Translations under genes and position numbers: made by a program
Part shown: positions 1 to 12,386 of the stretch, piece after piece
Layout of the letters: each line of letters opens with the position of its first letter
How positions within the stretch are numbered: position 1 is the first letter of the stretch
Source of the DNA: Imhoffiella fuscus
GTDB taxonomy: Bacteria; Pseudomonadota; Gammaproteobacteria; Chromatiales; Chromatiaceae
Length of the DNA: 64,000 nucleotides
Reading direction: 5' to 3'
NCBI RefSeq assembly: GCF_042682685.1
Contig: NZ_JBHUHX010000015.1
Coordinates: 124,001 to 188,000, forward strand
Notes under the pieces: generated by a model
What the model saw: only the letters and a program-made list of their open reading frames with translations
Told to the model about the DNA's origin: nothing
The model's database searches: none

Positions 1-1
1 C

Positions 2-631
2 GACAAGATCATCCCGGCCTTCATCTCGGCGGCACTGCCGCACTGGTTCGGCGTCATCTTCTTCCTCGCCCTGCTGGCGGCGGCCATGAGCACCATCTCC
101 AGCCAGTTCCACACCATCGGAACGGCGGCCGGGCGCGACCTCTACGAGCAAATCGGCAGCAAGGGGCAAAGTCGCGAACCCAGCCTGCTGGTCATGCGGC
201 TCGCCATCGTGCTCGGCCTGCTGATCGCCGTGTCCATCAGCTACACGGTGCGCCAGGAATACATCATCGCCCGCTTCACCGCGATCTTCTTCGGTCTCTG
301 CGCCGCGAGCTTCCTGCCGGCCTATATCGGCGGGCTCTTCTCGCAACGGGTCACGCGAGCCGGCGCGCTGGCCTCGATGATCGTCGGCATGGGCGTGTCG
401 CTGTTCTGGCTGCTGTTGGTGAAATCGAAGGAGGCCGCCGCGATCGGGCTGGTTCAGTTGGTCACCGGCGGCAAGACCAGCATCCTCGCCGACTATCCGA
501 ACTGGCCTTCGGTGGATCCGATCATCGTGGCACTGCCGGCGGCCTTCCTGGCCCTGATCCTGGTCAGCGCCGTCACCAAGCCACCGAGCGCCGAGCACCT
601 GCGTCACTGTTTCCCCGAACGGAATCCATGA
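2..631 (+). CDS. Sodium:solute symporter (SSF family), C-terminal part
   Basis: The reading frame is open from the window edge, so the N-terminal half lies outside. What remains is the C-terminal portion of a multi-pass inner-membrane symporter. The motif AAAMSTISSQFH near the start is the conserved transmembrane stretch of SSF carriers, whose Ser/Thr residues help coordinate sodium. Four or five hydrophobic segments follow, ending in a soluble tail. It probably imports an organic acid or similar solute with Na+; the substrate cannot be read from this fragment. It is followed after 14 bases by a small membrane protein and then by an outer-membrane porin on the same strand, which looks like one uptake operon. 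Family assignment is confident; substrate unknown. Confidence 0.85.
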   Translation, partial: DKIIPAFISAALPHWFGVIFFLALLAAAMSTISSQFHTIGTAAGRDLYEQIGSKGQSREPSLLVMRLAIVLGLLIAVSISYTVRQEYIIARFTAIFFGLCAASFLPAYIGGLFSQRVTRAGALASMIVGMGVSLFWLLLVKSKEAAAIGLVQLVTGGKTSILADYPNWPSVDPIIVALPAAFLALILVSAVTKPPSAEHLRHCFPERNP

Positions 632-645
632 AGAGGCACTGAATC

Positions 646-816
646 ATGATTGGTATCGATGATCCGTTCGTTCTAATCGCCTATTTCGGCATCATCGCGT
701 CAGCCATTGCGAGCCTGATCTACGGGCTCGTGCGGCGCAACGCCGCACGCGATGACGTCACCCCCGAAGATCGCCAATGGGCACTCGACGAGAAGAAGGT
801 AGACGATGATATCTAA
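646..816 (+). CDS. Symporter small accessory protein (56 aa)
   Basis: A 56-codon gene starts with ATG at 646 and ends TAA at 816. The N-terminus (MIGIDDPFVLIAYFGIIAS) forms one transmembrane helix of about 20 residues. A short charged tail follows, rich in Asp, Glu, Arg and Lys. Small single-helix proteins of this kind are known next to SSF symporter genes and are annotated as symporter small accessory proteins. Its stop overlaps the start of the downstream porin by 11 bases, suggesting translational coupling. The role is presumably stabilising or modulating the carrier; that is inference from position and shape. Confidence 0.75.
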   Translation: MIGIDDPFVLIAYFGIIASAIASLIYGLVRRNAARDDVTPEDRQWALDEKKVDDDI

Positions 817-2176
817 GAAAAAAACACTCCTGGCTGGAGGACTGGCCGCCGCGATTTCCTGCACGACGGCCATCGCACAAGAGGCGACATCGCCATTCAC
901 CTGGGGCGGAGACGTGCGCCTCCGGCAGATCTTCGTGGACAACGTCGGCCTCGACGCCGACAGCAAGACCGCAGACCGCACCTTCGAGCGGCTGCGCACC
1001 CGGCTCTGGGGCAACTACGCCTTCGACCAGAACGTCTCGGTCAAGGCGCGCCTGCTCTGGGAGGGCCGGCACTACCAGTCTCCGAACCGATCGGATTACC
1101 CCCCGCTCGAAAACTGGTACAGCGGTGGCATCTTTTTCGATCTCCTGCACGTCGACGCGAAGAATATCGCCGGCCTGCCGCTGTCCGTCCGAATCGGTCG
1201 CCAGGAGATCATGCTCGGCAACGGCTGGCTGGTCTTCGAGGGAACCCCGATCGACGGCTCCCGCACCTTTTCTTTCGACGCCGCGCGCGCGACCTACAGC
1301 GCCGAGGACATCGGCACCACCTTCGACCTCATCTATATCGACGAGAACCCCGACACCGGCCGTTTCCCTCAGGCACTCAACGGCGAGGTCGAGGATCAGA
1401 CCGAACAGCACGAAACCGGTGTCGTCCTCTACGCCAACAACAAGACCCTGCTCGACGGCGACCTGGACGGCTATTTCATCTACAAGCACGACGATCCAAA
1501 CAACACCCCAGGCAATATCCGGGTCAACAACGGCTATCCATTCGCCTCGCCGGGCAACGCGGGCGACATCTATGCTCTGGGAGGACGCGCCGACACCAAT
1601 CTGACCGAGAACTGGGCGCTACGCGCCGAGGCCGTCTACCAATGGGGAACGCGCAACGATCGCGATCTCAGCGCTTTCGGTCTCAACAGCCGGTTGAACT
1701 ACAACTTCAACGACGCGCTGAAGAACCAACTACACGCGAGTTATGAATATCTGTCGGGCGACGACCCGAACAGCGATGAGGACGAGGGCTTCGACCCGCT
1801 CTGGGGTCGCTGGCCGCAGTGGAGCGAGCTGATGGTCTATCAGTGGCCGCTCGACGGCCGAGTGGCTGGAGCGAGCAACCTCCACCGTCTCAACCTCGGC
1901 TGGACCGCCCAGGTCCATCCGACGACCTGGGTCCTGCTCGACTATCATGCGCTCTGGGCGGCGGAGCAATATCCCAGCTATCCCTCGCAGGTGAGCCTGA
2001 TCAGCGGCGACGACAGCTTCCGAGGCCATCTCTTCACCGGGTGGATCCGCACCAAGCTCAACAAAAATGTCTCCGGCCATCTGGTCGCCGAGTATCTGAT
2101 GCCGGGCGACTATTACGCCGAGAATCGACGCAACGACTCCTTCTTCGTCCGCGCCGAGCTCATCTATACCTGGTAA
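806..2176 (+). CDS. Alginate-export-family outer-membrane porin
   Basis: This 456-residue protein begins with a Sec signal peptide (lysine-rich start, hydrophobic core, cleavage probably after TAIA-QEA). The rest alternates short polar and aromatic stretches as in a beta-barrel and ends with an aromatic residue (LIYTW), the usual outer-membrane C-terminal signature. The segment GRQEIMLGNGWLVFEGTP followed by DGSRTFSFDAARATY is typical of the alginate_exp (AlgE-like) porin family. The family name is historical; many members are general porins for organic substrates. Its overlap with the symporter accessory gene suggests it supplies substrate through the outer membrane to that symporter. Start ATG at 806 is the only sensible one because of the signal peptide. 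Confidence 0.8.
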   Translation: MISKKKTLLAGGLAAAISCTTAIAQEATSPFTWGGDVRLRQIFVDNVGLDADSKTADRTFERLRTRLWGNYAFDQNVSVKARLLWEGRHYQSPNRSDYPPLENWYSGGIFFDLLHVDAKNIAGLPLSVRIGRQEIMLGNGWLVFEGTPIDGSRTFSFDAARATYSAEDIGTTFDLIYIDENPDTGRFPQALNGEVEDQTEQHETGVVLYANNKTLLDGDLDGYFIYKHDDPNNTPGNIRVNNGYPFASPGNAGDIYALGGRADTNLTENWALRAEAVYQWGTRNDRDLSAFGLNSRLNYNFNDALKNQLHASYEYLSGDDPNSDEDEGFDPLWGRWPQWSELMVYQWPLDGRVAGASNLHRLNLGWTAQVHPTTWVLLDYHALWAAEQYPSYPSQVSLISGDDSFRGHLFTGWIRTKLNKNVSGHLVAEYLMPGDYYAENRRNDSFFVRAELIYTW

Positions 2177-2215
2177 TCGCATCTGCGATCCATCGGCCAA
2201 TCGGCTAGCCGTCAA

Positions 2216-2246
2216 GCGCGAGCGGGGATCGGATCCCCGCTCGCGC
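2216..2246. terminator. Strong stem-loop between convergent genes
   Basis: A perfect inverted repeat with 15-base arms (2216-2230 and 2232-2246) and one central base lies 39 bases after the porin stop and 47 bases from the stop of the convergent chemotaxis gene. On the plus strand it is followed by a pyrimidine-rich stretch (CCTTCTCTTCT), so it is likely an intrinsic terminator for the porin operon and possibly bidirectional. Confidence 0.7.
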
Positions 2247-2293
2247 CGCCCTTCTCTTCTATCAGAGCCACACTCGGATCACGGCAGGGGTTA

Positions 2294-4519
2294 CTAGAAC
2301 TCCTCCCAATCTTCTGCCGACGAGATCGGAGCGCTGGACTTGCGTGGCGGAGCGGAGTGTTCGGAAACCTTCGCAGACGACTTGACCGGGCTCCGCGACA
2401 TCGAACCCCTCGCCGCTGCGGCAACCGGCGTCGCCGCCTCCTCGCCAAGCTGGAAGAGCCTCACCGAACGCACTAGCCCCTGAGTCTGCTCCTGAAGACT
2501 CTCAGCCGCCGCAGCGGCCTCTTCCACCAAGGCGGCATTCTGCTGGGTCATCTCATCCATCTGACCGATCGCCTCGGCCACTTGACCGATACCGGAACTC
2601 TGCTCACGGCTCGCCTTGGTGATATCGGTCACCAAGGACGCCACCTGACGCGAACTTTCCACCACCTCATTGATCGCGGTCCCGGCCTGATTCGCCAACA
2701 GCACGCCCTCCTCGACACGGCGCGCCGAATCCGCGATCAGGTCCTTGATCTCCTTAGCCGCCGTGGCACTGCGTTGCGCGAGGCTGCGCACCTCTCCGGC
2801 AACGACCGCGAAGCCGCGACCCTGTTCGCCCGCCCGAGCCGCCTCGACCGCCGCGTTCAGGGCCAGGATGTTGGTTTGGAAGGCGATACCGTCGATGACG
2901 GTGATGATGTCGGCAATCCGATTCGAGCTAGCCTTGATCTCGCCCATGGTCGATACCACCCGTCGCACCACCTCACCGCCATGAGCGACGGTGTCGTTCG
3001 ACGACTGGGCCAAATCGTTCGCCTGCTGTGCATTATCGGCGTTCTGCTTCACCGTCGTACTCAACTCCTCCATGGCGCTGGCGGTTTGCTCCAGGCTGCT
3101 CGCCTGCGACTCGGTCCGGCTCGACAGATCCTGATTTCCGGTGGCGATTTCCTTGGCCGCTCGGTCGAGTTCCTGGGAGGCATCAATGATCTGGCCAACG
3201 ACCTCGCGCAAACGCGCGACCGTGGTATTGGAGTCCTCCTGTAGGGTGCCGAAGGTGCCCTGATAGTCGCCCTCGATCCTCTGAGTCAGATCGCCCTTGG
3301 CCAACGCGCCGAGGATGCGCGAGACCTCACCGAGCCCCACATCGCTGATGCTCATCAAGCGATTAAGGCCCTCGATCATTTCCTTGAACTCGTACTGGAA
3401 GCGCTCGGTATCGCCACGCGCCTTAAAGTCGCCCACCACCGCCGCCTCGACCAACCCCTTGATCTGAGCGTTGACGGCTTGCAGACTGGACTTGACGCTA
3501 TCGATCGCGCTGGTGATCTGCGCCTTGCGGCCGGGCAGACGGTCCATATCGACGGACAGGTCACCCAACGCATAACGGCTCACGATCTCGACCACCCGCA
3601 TCTTGACCGCGATGTGCGATCGCACCAATTCATTGATCGAAGCCGCCATCTGGCCGTAGACGCCTGGGAATCGCTCGACCGAAATCTGATGGTCGATCAT
3701 ACCCAATTCATGCTGCTCGGCATTCTCGCGCTGGGCCTCGATGAAATCCGTGAAGGTCATCTGCATCCGCTGCATGGCCGCCAAGATGCTCTCGGTGTCG
3801 CCTGGCCTCACTTGAACATCCATCAGCCGGCCCTCGGCCATCCGCCCGGCGATCTCGACGGCATAGGCCGGTTCGCCACCCAATTGACGCATCAAACGCC
3901 TGATGATCCAGACACCCAGGAGAACGGCCACCAGAATGGTGACGGCGGAGATAGAGATCATGATGATGATCCGCACGTCCTTGGTGCGCTCGGCCGCGCT
4001 CGCCCCCTTGCGGCCAAGCTCGATGTTGTAATCGATATAGCCATAAAGCTCGCGCTCGAGTTTTTGACCGCTGGCGTCGAAATCGGCGAATTGCGCCTGC
4101 GCCAACTCCTTTTGGCCAGACCGCGAATGGCCCAGCACGGACTGCTGGGCCTCATTGAACACGTCGAACTGTGCGAGCACCGCATCGAAGCGCCGACGGT
4201 CTCCCTCACTGAGAATGGTGCGCTCGTAGTTCGCCAATCCCGCCTTCGTTTCCTGATCGGCCGCCGCAATCGTCCGGTCGATCTCGCTCATCGAAGCGGT
4301 GTCGTTGGCGACAAAGACATGGCGCATCGTCCGGATACGCTCGCGCTCGACACCCACGATCAACTCATTCAGAGCGATCAGGGACGGCAACGTGTACTCG
4401 CTCGTGAAATTCGCTGCCGTATAGACACGCCCGATCTGGGAGACGGCGATCGCAGAAACCAGCACCAGCCCCGCCGCTGCAGTTCCAACCAGAAGCATCA
4501 ATCGTTGTGTCACTGTCAT
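2294..4519 (-). CDS. Methyl-accepting chemotaxis protein
   Basis: A 741-residue transmembrane chemoreceptor. TM1 spans about residues 7-27 and a helical periplasmic sensor of the four-helix-bundle type follows to about 185. TM2 is at about 186-206. A HAMP domain and further HAMP-like units come next, recognisable by repeated GRL/GDL/GDF signatures such as YALGDLSVDMDRLPG and LAKGDLTQRIEG. The signalling hairpin is classical, with the tip GIAFQTNILALNAAVEAARA and GEQGRGFAVVAGEVRSLAQR. The last five residues are DWEEF, resembling the NWETF-type tether for CheR/CheB in E. coli receptors. It acts at the inner membrane, passing ligand signals to CheW/CheA. No che genes lie nearby, so it is an orphan receptor. 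The ATG at 4519 is preceded by GGATAA. Confidence 0.93.
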   Translation of the reverse strand: MTVTQRLMLLVGTAAAGLVLVSAIAVSQIGRVYTAANFTSEYTLPSLIALNELIVGVERERIRTMRHVFVANDTASMSEIDRTIAAADQETKAGLANYERTILSEGDRRRFDAVLAQFDVFNEAQQSVLGHSRSGQKELAQAQFADFDASGQKLERELYGYIDYNIELGRKGASAAERTKDVRIIIMISISAVTILVAVLLGVWIIRRLMRQLGGEPAYAVEIAGRMAEGRLMDVQVRPGDTESILAAMQRMQMTFTDFIEAQRENAEQHELGMIDHQISVERFPGVYGQMAASINELVRSHIAVKMRVVEIVSRYALGDLSVDMDRLPGRKAQITSAIDSVKSSLQAVNAQIKGLVEAAVVGDFKARGDTERFQYEFKEMIEGLNRLMSISDVGLGEVSRILGALAKGDLTQRIEGDYQGTFGTLQEDSNTTVARLREVVGQIIDASQELDRAAKEIATGNQDLSSRTESQASSLEQTASAMEELSTTVKQNADNAQQANDLAQSSNDTVAHGGEVVRRVVSTMGEIKASSNRIADIITVIDGIAFQTNILALNAAVEAARAGEQGRGFAVVAGEVRSLAQRSATAAKEIKDLIADSARRVEEGVLLANQAGTAINEVVESSRQVASLVTDITKASREQSSGIGQVAEAIGQMDEMTQQNAALVEEAAAAAESLQEQTQGLVRSVRLFQLGEEAATPVAAAARGSMSRSPVKSSAKVSEHSAPPRKSSAPISSAEDWEEF

Positions 4520-4695
4520 CGCGGTTATCCATATTCAATGTGTTCGTCCAATCCTGCATGACGTATTCGTCGGAATGAATAGCGGACCAGGAGCACGGAC
4601 TCCGCTAACAGACCTTGACTGAGGTCGAGAGTATCACAGCGTCGTCTCCCCGGGCTCACATGACATTTGAGAATACATACTGCGGATTCAAGGCC

Positions 4696-7788
<3,093 letters not shown>

Positions 7789-7925
7789 GGGGGATGCACT
7801 ACATCTGGGCGACGGAGCCGTATGGTACACCCCCCTCGTGGAGCAGGGACACTCGGGCACCGTGCTCACACGGCGTTTCCGGGCGGGCTCTTGATATGAC
7901 GCAGGATTGCCCGGGACGACGGCGG

Positions 7926-7955
7926 TTGCTGCCCCCAAGCGGTGCAGCGGATAAT
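7926..7955 (+). promoter_or_regulatory. Candidate sigma-70 promoter for iorA
   Basis: TTGCTG (7926-7931) and GATAAT (7950-7955) are separated by 18 bases and lie 39 bases before the iorA start codon. They match 4 of 6 and 5 of 6 consensus positions. The region is the divergent intergenic space between iorA and the Amt fusion gene. I saw no convincing sigma-54 box for the Amt side. Confidence 0.4.
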
Positions 7956-7993
7956 GCGGCCGTAATATTCTGAACGCGAGAGCAATCCAAGAT

Positions 7994-9610
7994 ATGACTG
8001 GAGAACGGCTTTTACTGAGTGGGGACGACGCGGTCGCGCTGGCGGCGCTGCACGCGGGCGTGAAACTGGGTACGGGATACCCGGGCACGCCATCCACCGA
8101 GATCCTCGAAACCTTCGATCACCTCGGCGGACGGGCGCAATGGTCGCCAAACGAGAAGGTGGCACTGGAAGTCGCGATGGGCACGGCCTTCGCCGGGGCG
8201 CGCACCCTGGTCACCATGAAGCACGTTGGACTCAACGTGGCCGCCGACCCGCTCTTCACCGCCGCCTATACCGATATCGAGGGCGGACTCGTCCTGGTCT
8301 CGGCCGACGATCCCGGCATGGCCTCCAGCCAGAACGAGCAGGACAACCGCCATTACGCGCGGGCCGCCGCCCTGCCGATGCTGGAGCCGATCGACTCTCA
8401 GCAGGCCTATGATTTCACCTGGCTCGGATTCGAGCTCTCCGAGCGCTGGAAGATCCCGGTCATCCTGCGCCTGACCACGCGCGTCTGCCACTCCAAGACG
8501 GTGGTCGTTCCACGTGCCCCGCTCGTGGATCAGCCGGAGCCCAGTTTCGAGCGCAATATCCCGGCGCGGGTCATGATCCCGGCCTATGCCAAGCCAGCGC
8601 ATCACAAGCTGCGTCAGAAACTGGCCGAGATCGCCGCCTGGAACGAGCAGGAAGGCCCGACCCGTCTCGACGAGGGCAAGGCCGCGCTCGGGATCATCGC
8701 CACCGGCATCGCCGCCGTGCATGCCCGCGAGGCCGCACCGGACGCACGCCAGCTCACCATTGGTCTGACCTACCCGCTGCCGATGGAGCGCATTCGCGCC
8801 TTCGCCGACGAGGTCGAGCGTCTGGTCGTGGTGGAGGAAGGCGACCCGGTGCTGGTCGACTCCTTGCGCGCGGCCGGCATCCCGGCCGAGGGCAAACCCG
8901 AGATGTACCGCTTCGGCGAGCTCAACGTGGCTCGCGTGCGACGCATCCTGACCGGCGATACCAGCCCCGAGCCGGTTCCGCCCAAAGGCAAGCCACCGGA
9001 GCTGTGCCAGGGCTGCTCGCACCGAGCCGTCTTCCAGGCGCTGAAGGATCTCGACTGCATCGTCGCAGGCGACATCGGCTGCTACACGCTCGGCGTGCTG
9101 CCGCCCTTCTCGGCCATGGACACCTGCGTCTGCATGGGCGCCAGCATCGGCGTCGGTCTCGGCATGCGTCACGTGCTGCCCGAGGACCAAGCGCGGCGGG
9201 TGGTGAGCGTAATCGGCGACTCGACCTTCGTGCACTCGGGGCTGACCGGGATCGCCGAGATGGTCTACAACCCCCCGGCGACCGGTCATCTGGTACTCAT
9301 CCTCGACAACGGCACCACCGCCATGACCGGCCAGCAGGAGCATCCGGGAACCGGGCGTCTGCTCGATCACTCGCCGACCGGCAAGATCAGTTTCGAGGCG
9401 CTCGCAGCCTCCATGGGCGTGCAGAACGTCCATGTGATCGAGGCGAACAATCGCGAGGACGGCCTGAAGACGCTGATCGCCGACCTGCTGGCCAAACCGG
9501 AGACCTCGCTGGTGATCGCGCGCCAACCCTGCGTGCTGGCGGCGCCCAAGATCCGCTTCTACGAAAAGGCGGCCGCCGAACAGGCATGCGCAGCCGAGCC
9601 GGCCAGCTGA
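7994..9610 (+). CDS. iorA: Indolepyruvate:ferredoxin oxidoreductase, alpha subunit (no ferredoxin domain)
   Basis: This 538-residue thiamine-diphosphate enzyme oxidatively decarboxylates aryl-2-oxoacids (indolepyruvate, phenylpyruvate) to aryl-acetyl-CoA, passing electrons to ferredoxin. The N-terminal pyruvate-ferredoxin-oxidoreductase domain starts with LLLSGDDAVALAALHAGV and LGTGYPGTPSTEI. The TPP-binding part contains CQGCSHRAVF, GDIGCYTLG, GDSTFVHSGLTG and DNGTTAMTGQQ. Most IorA proteins are over 600 residues and end in a two-[4Fe-4S] ferredoxin domain. Here the protein stops after QPCVLAAPKIRFYEKA plus a short Ala/Glu tail, so that domain is absent, and no remnant is encoded in the following gap. 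Electrons must leave via a separate carrier. iorB follows after 148 bases. The ATG at 7994 is the natural start. Confidence 0.92.
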   Translation: MTGERLLLSGDDAVALAALHAGVKLGTGYPGTPSTEILETFDHLGGRAQWSPNEKVALEVAMGTAFAGARTLVTMKHVGLNVAADPLFTAAYTDIEGGLVLVSADDPGMASSQNEQDNRHYARAAALPMLEPIDSQQAYDFTWLGFELSERWKIPVILRLTTRVCHSKTVVVPRAPLVDQPEPSFERNIPARVMIPAYAKPAHHKLRQKLAEIAAWNEQEGPTRLDEGKAALGIIATGIAAVHAREAAPDARQLTIGLTYPLPMERIRAFADEVERLVVVEEGDPVLVDSLRAAGIPAEGKPEMYRFGELNVARVRRILTGDTSPEPVPPKGKPPELCQGCSHRAVFQALKDLDCIVAGDIGCYTLGVLPPFSAMDTCVCMGASIGVGLGMRHVLPEDQARRVVSVIGDSTFVHSGLTGIAEMVYNPPATGHLVLILDNGTTAMTGQQEHPGTGRLLDHSPTGKISFEALAASMGVQNVHVIEANNREDGLKTLIADLLAKPETSLVIARQPCVLAAPKIRFYEKAAAEQACAAEPAS

Positions 9611-9677
9611 GACGGACACGCCGCCTACCCATCGAAATGGACGGGTTGAGCGGCGCGGCATCCAACTCGGATCGACG

Positions 9678-9697
9678 GACGGCCAGACGCGGCCGTC
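9678..9697. other. Stem-loop in the iorA-iorB gap
   Basis: GACGGCC and GGCCGTC form a perfect 7-base stem around AGACGC in the 148-base space between iorA and iorB. There is no T-run, so it is more likely an mRNA-stability or processing element than a full terminator. Confidence 0.35.
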
Positions 9698-9758
9698 GGT
9701 CCTCCCGTCCGATCCATGACGGACACTCCATCAGACAAACAATCCTCAAAGTGATCGC

Positions 9759-10253
9759 ATGACGAACGTTACCAATGTAGTCATCGCCGGACTCGGCGGT
9801 CAGGGCGTCCTCAAGGCGTCGGACATCCTGGCCGACGCGGCCTTCCGCGCCGGACTCGACGTCAAGAAGAGCGAACTGCACGGCATGAGCCAGCGCGGCG
9901 GATCGGTCAGCAGCGACGTGCGTTTCGGCCCCCGGGTTCTGAGCCCGATGGTGCCGCCCGGCGAAGCGAACGTGCTCCTGGTCCTGGAAGGAACGCAGGT
10001 CGAAATCAACCGCCCCACCCTGCGCGCGGACGGCATTCTGATCGGCCCGGACGTGCTCGCAGACGGCGCGCTCAAGAACAAGAAGAGCCTCAATGTCGCG
10101 CTGCTGGGCGCCATGTCCATCGTGCTGGACATTCCGGAGGAAGATTGGCTCGCAGCGATGTACGCCAACCTTGCAGAGAAGCTCCATACGATCAACGAAC
10201 AGGCCTTTGCTCTCGGACGCGCCGCCGCGCTCGAGCGCAACCAGGCCGGCTAA
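9759..10253 (+). CDS. iorB: Indolepyruvate:ferredoxin oxidoreductase, beta subunit
   Basis: A 164-residue protein of the pyruvate/ketoisovalerate oxidoreductase gamma-type domain, partner of IorA. It starts VVIAGLGGQGVLKASDILADA, the typical Rossmann-like opening, and contains ELHGMSQRGGSVSSDVRFG, the segment conserved in IorB. It is slightly shorter than many IorB proteins, which run to about 190 residues. Start is ATG at 9759. A paaK gene follows after 17 bases, so the acyl-CoA ligase is almost certainly co-transcribed. The complex is cytoplasmic. Confidence 0.92.
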   Translation: MTNVTNVVIAGLGGQGVLKASDILADAAFRAGLDVKKSELHGMSQRGGSVSSDVRFGPRVLSPMVPPGEANVLLVLEGTQVEINRPTLRADGILIGPDVLADGALKNKKSLNVALLGAMSIVLDIPEEDWLAAMYANLAEKLHTINEQAFALGRAAALERNQAG

Positions 10254-10270
10254 AATACGCGAGGCCCACC

Positions 10271-11611
<1,341 letters not shown>

Positions 11612-11709
11612 CCGCATGCCATATTGGGCGCGGTCAGCGAACAGGCGCCGCACCCAGACATCACGCCCTTGCGGTGCGCAACATCCATTTCTCAAGAGAG
11701 CCCAATGCC

Positions 11710-12147
11710 ATGAAACTGCAACAACTCTCGCTCTTTCTCGAAAACCGTCCTGGGCGGCTCGAAGCCCCGTTGACGGCGATCGCCGCCGAGGACATCAATA
11801 TCCTGACGCTGTCGCTCGCGGACACCGCACAGTTCGGCATACTGCGTCTCATCGTCAAGGAGTGGGAAACGGCCAAGCGTGTCTTGGAACAGGCCGGCTG
11901 GGTGGTGAACCTCACCGAAGTGGTGGCCGTCGACGTGCTGGACCGTCCGGGCGGTCTGGCGGCCGCGCTCAAGATCCTCGAAGACGCCGACCTCAACGTC
12001 GAGTACATGTATGCCTTCTCGCTGCGACGCGGCGACAAGGCCATCCTCATCTTCCGTTTCGAGGACCCGGACCGGGCCATCGAGGTCCTGCTCGACAAGA
12101 AGCTGCACGTCGTCAGTGCAGAGGAGCTCATGAGCTTCGTTCCCTGA
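11710..12147 (+). CDS. Tandem ACT-domain protein
   Basis: A 145-residue cytoplasmic protein made of two ACT domains. The first (about residues 1-68) opens MKLQQLSLFLENRPGRL; the second (about 70-145) opens VVAVDVLDRPGGLAAALKIL. Each has the ACT signature of a strand followed by N/D-R-P-G-x-L. ACT domains bind amino acids or related ligands. Placed between two phenylacetate-CoA ligase genes and downstream of iorAB, it probably senses an aromatic amino acid and controls the pathway allosterically; such ACT genes are commonly found beside paaK/ior genes. The start at 11710 is preceded by AAGAGAG; an in-frame codon at 11674 is less likely. Confidence 0.82.
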   Translation: MKLQQLSLFLENRPGRLEAPLTAIAAEDINILTLSLADTAQFGILRLIVKEWETAKRVLEQAGWVVNLTEVVAVDVLDRPGGLAAALKILEDADLNVEYMYAFSLRRGDKAILIFRFEDPDRAIEVLLDKKLHVVSAEELMSFVP

Positions 12148-12386
12148 AGCGCGATCAGCCCCCACTGCAAGCCGCCACGACCCCTGGTCGCCGGCCAAAT
12201 CCCGTGCGGACAGCGACGGCCCCTTCACCTCCGAATCGGACATGCCCCCGATTCGACTGGAGGGTACGTCGCTCCGTTCAAGGGCCGAGGGCTGGCACCT
12301 CCCAAGCGGTCGCGGCCGATCGATGAAGCCGCTGCGCCAAGACATCCTCGCGCGCGCATCTGCGGCTTTCACACAACGGATTCCGG

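Noticed and set aside
7789..7993. Sigma-54 promoter for the ammonium-transporter fusion
   Set aside because: No TGGCAC-N5-TTGCA-like match was found in the divergent region.
9611..9758. Remnant of the missing IorA ferredoxin domain in the iorA-iorB gap
   Set aside because: No plus-strand frame contains the cysteine motif; the gap looks like plain intergenic sequence with one hairpin.
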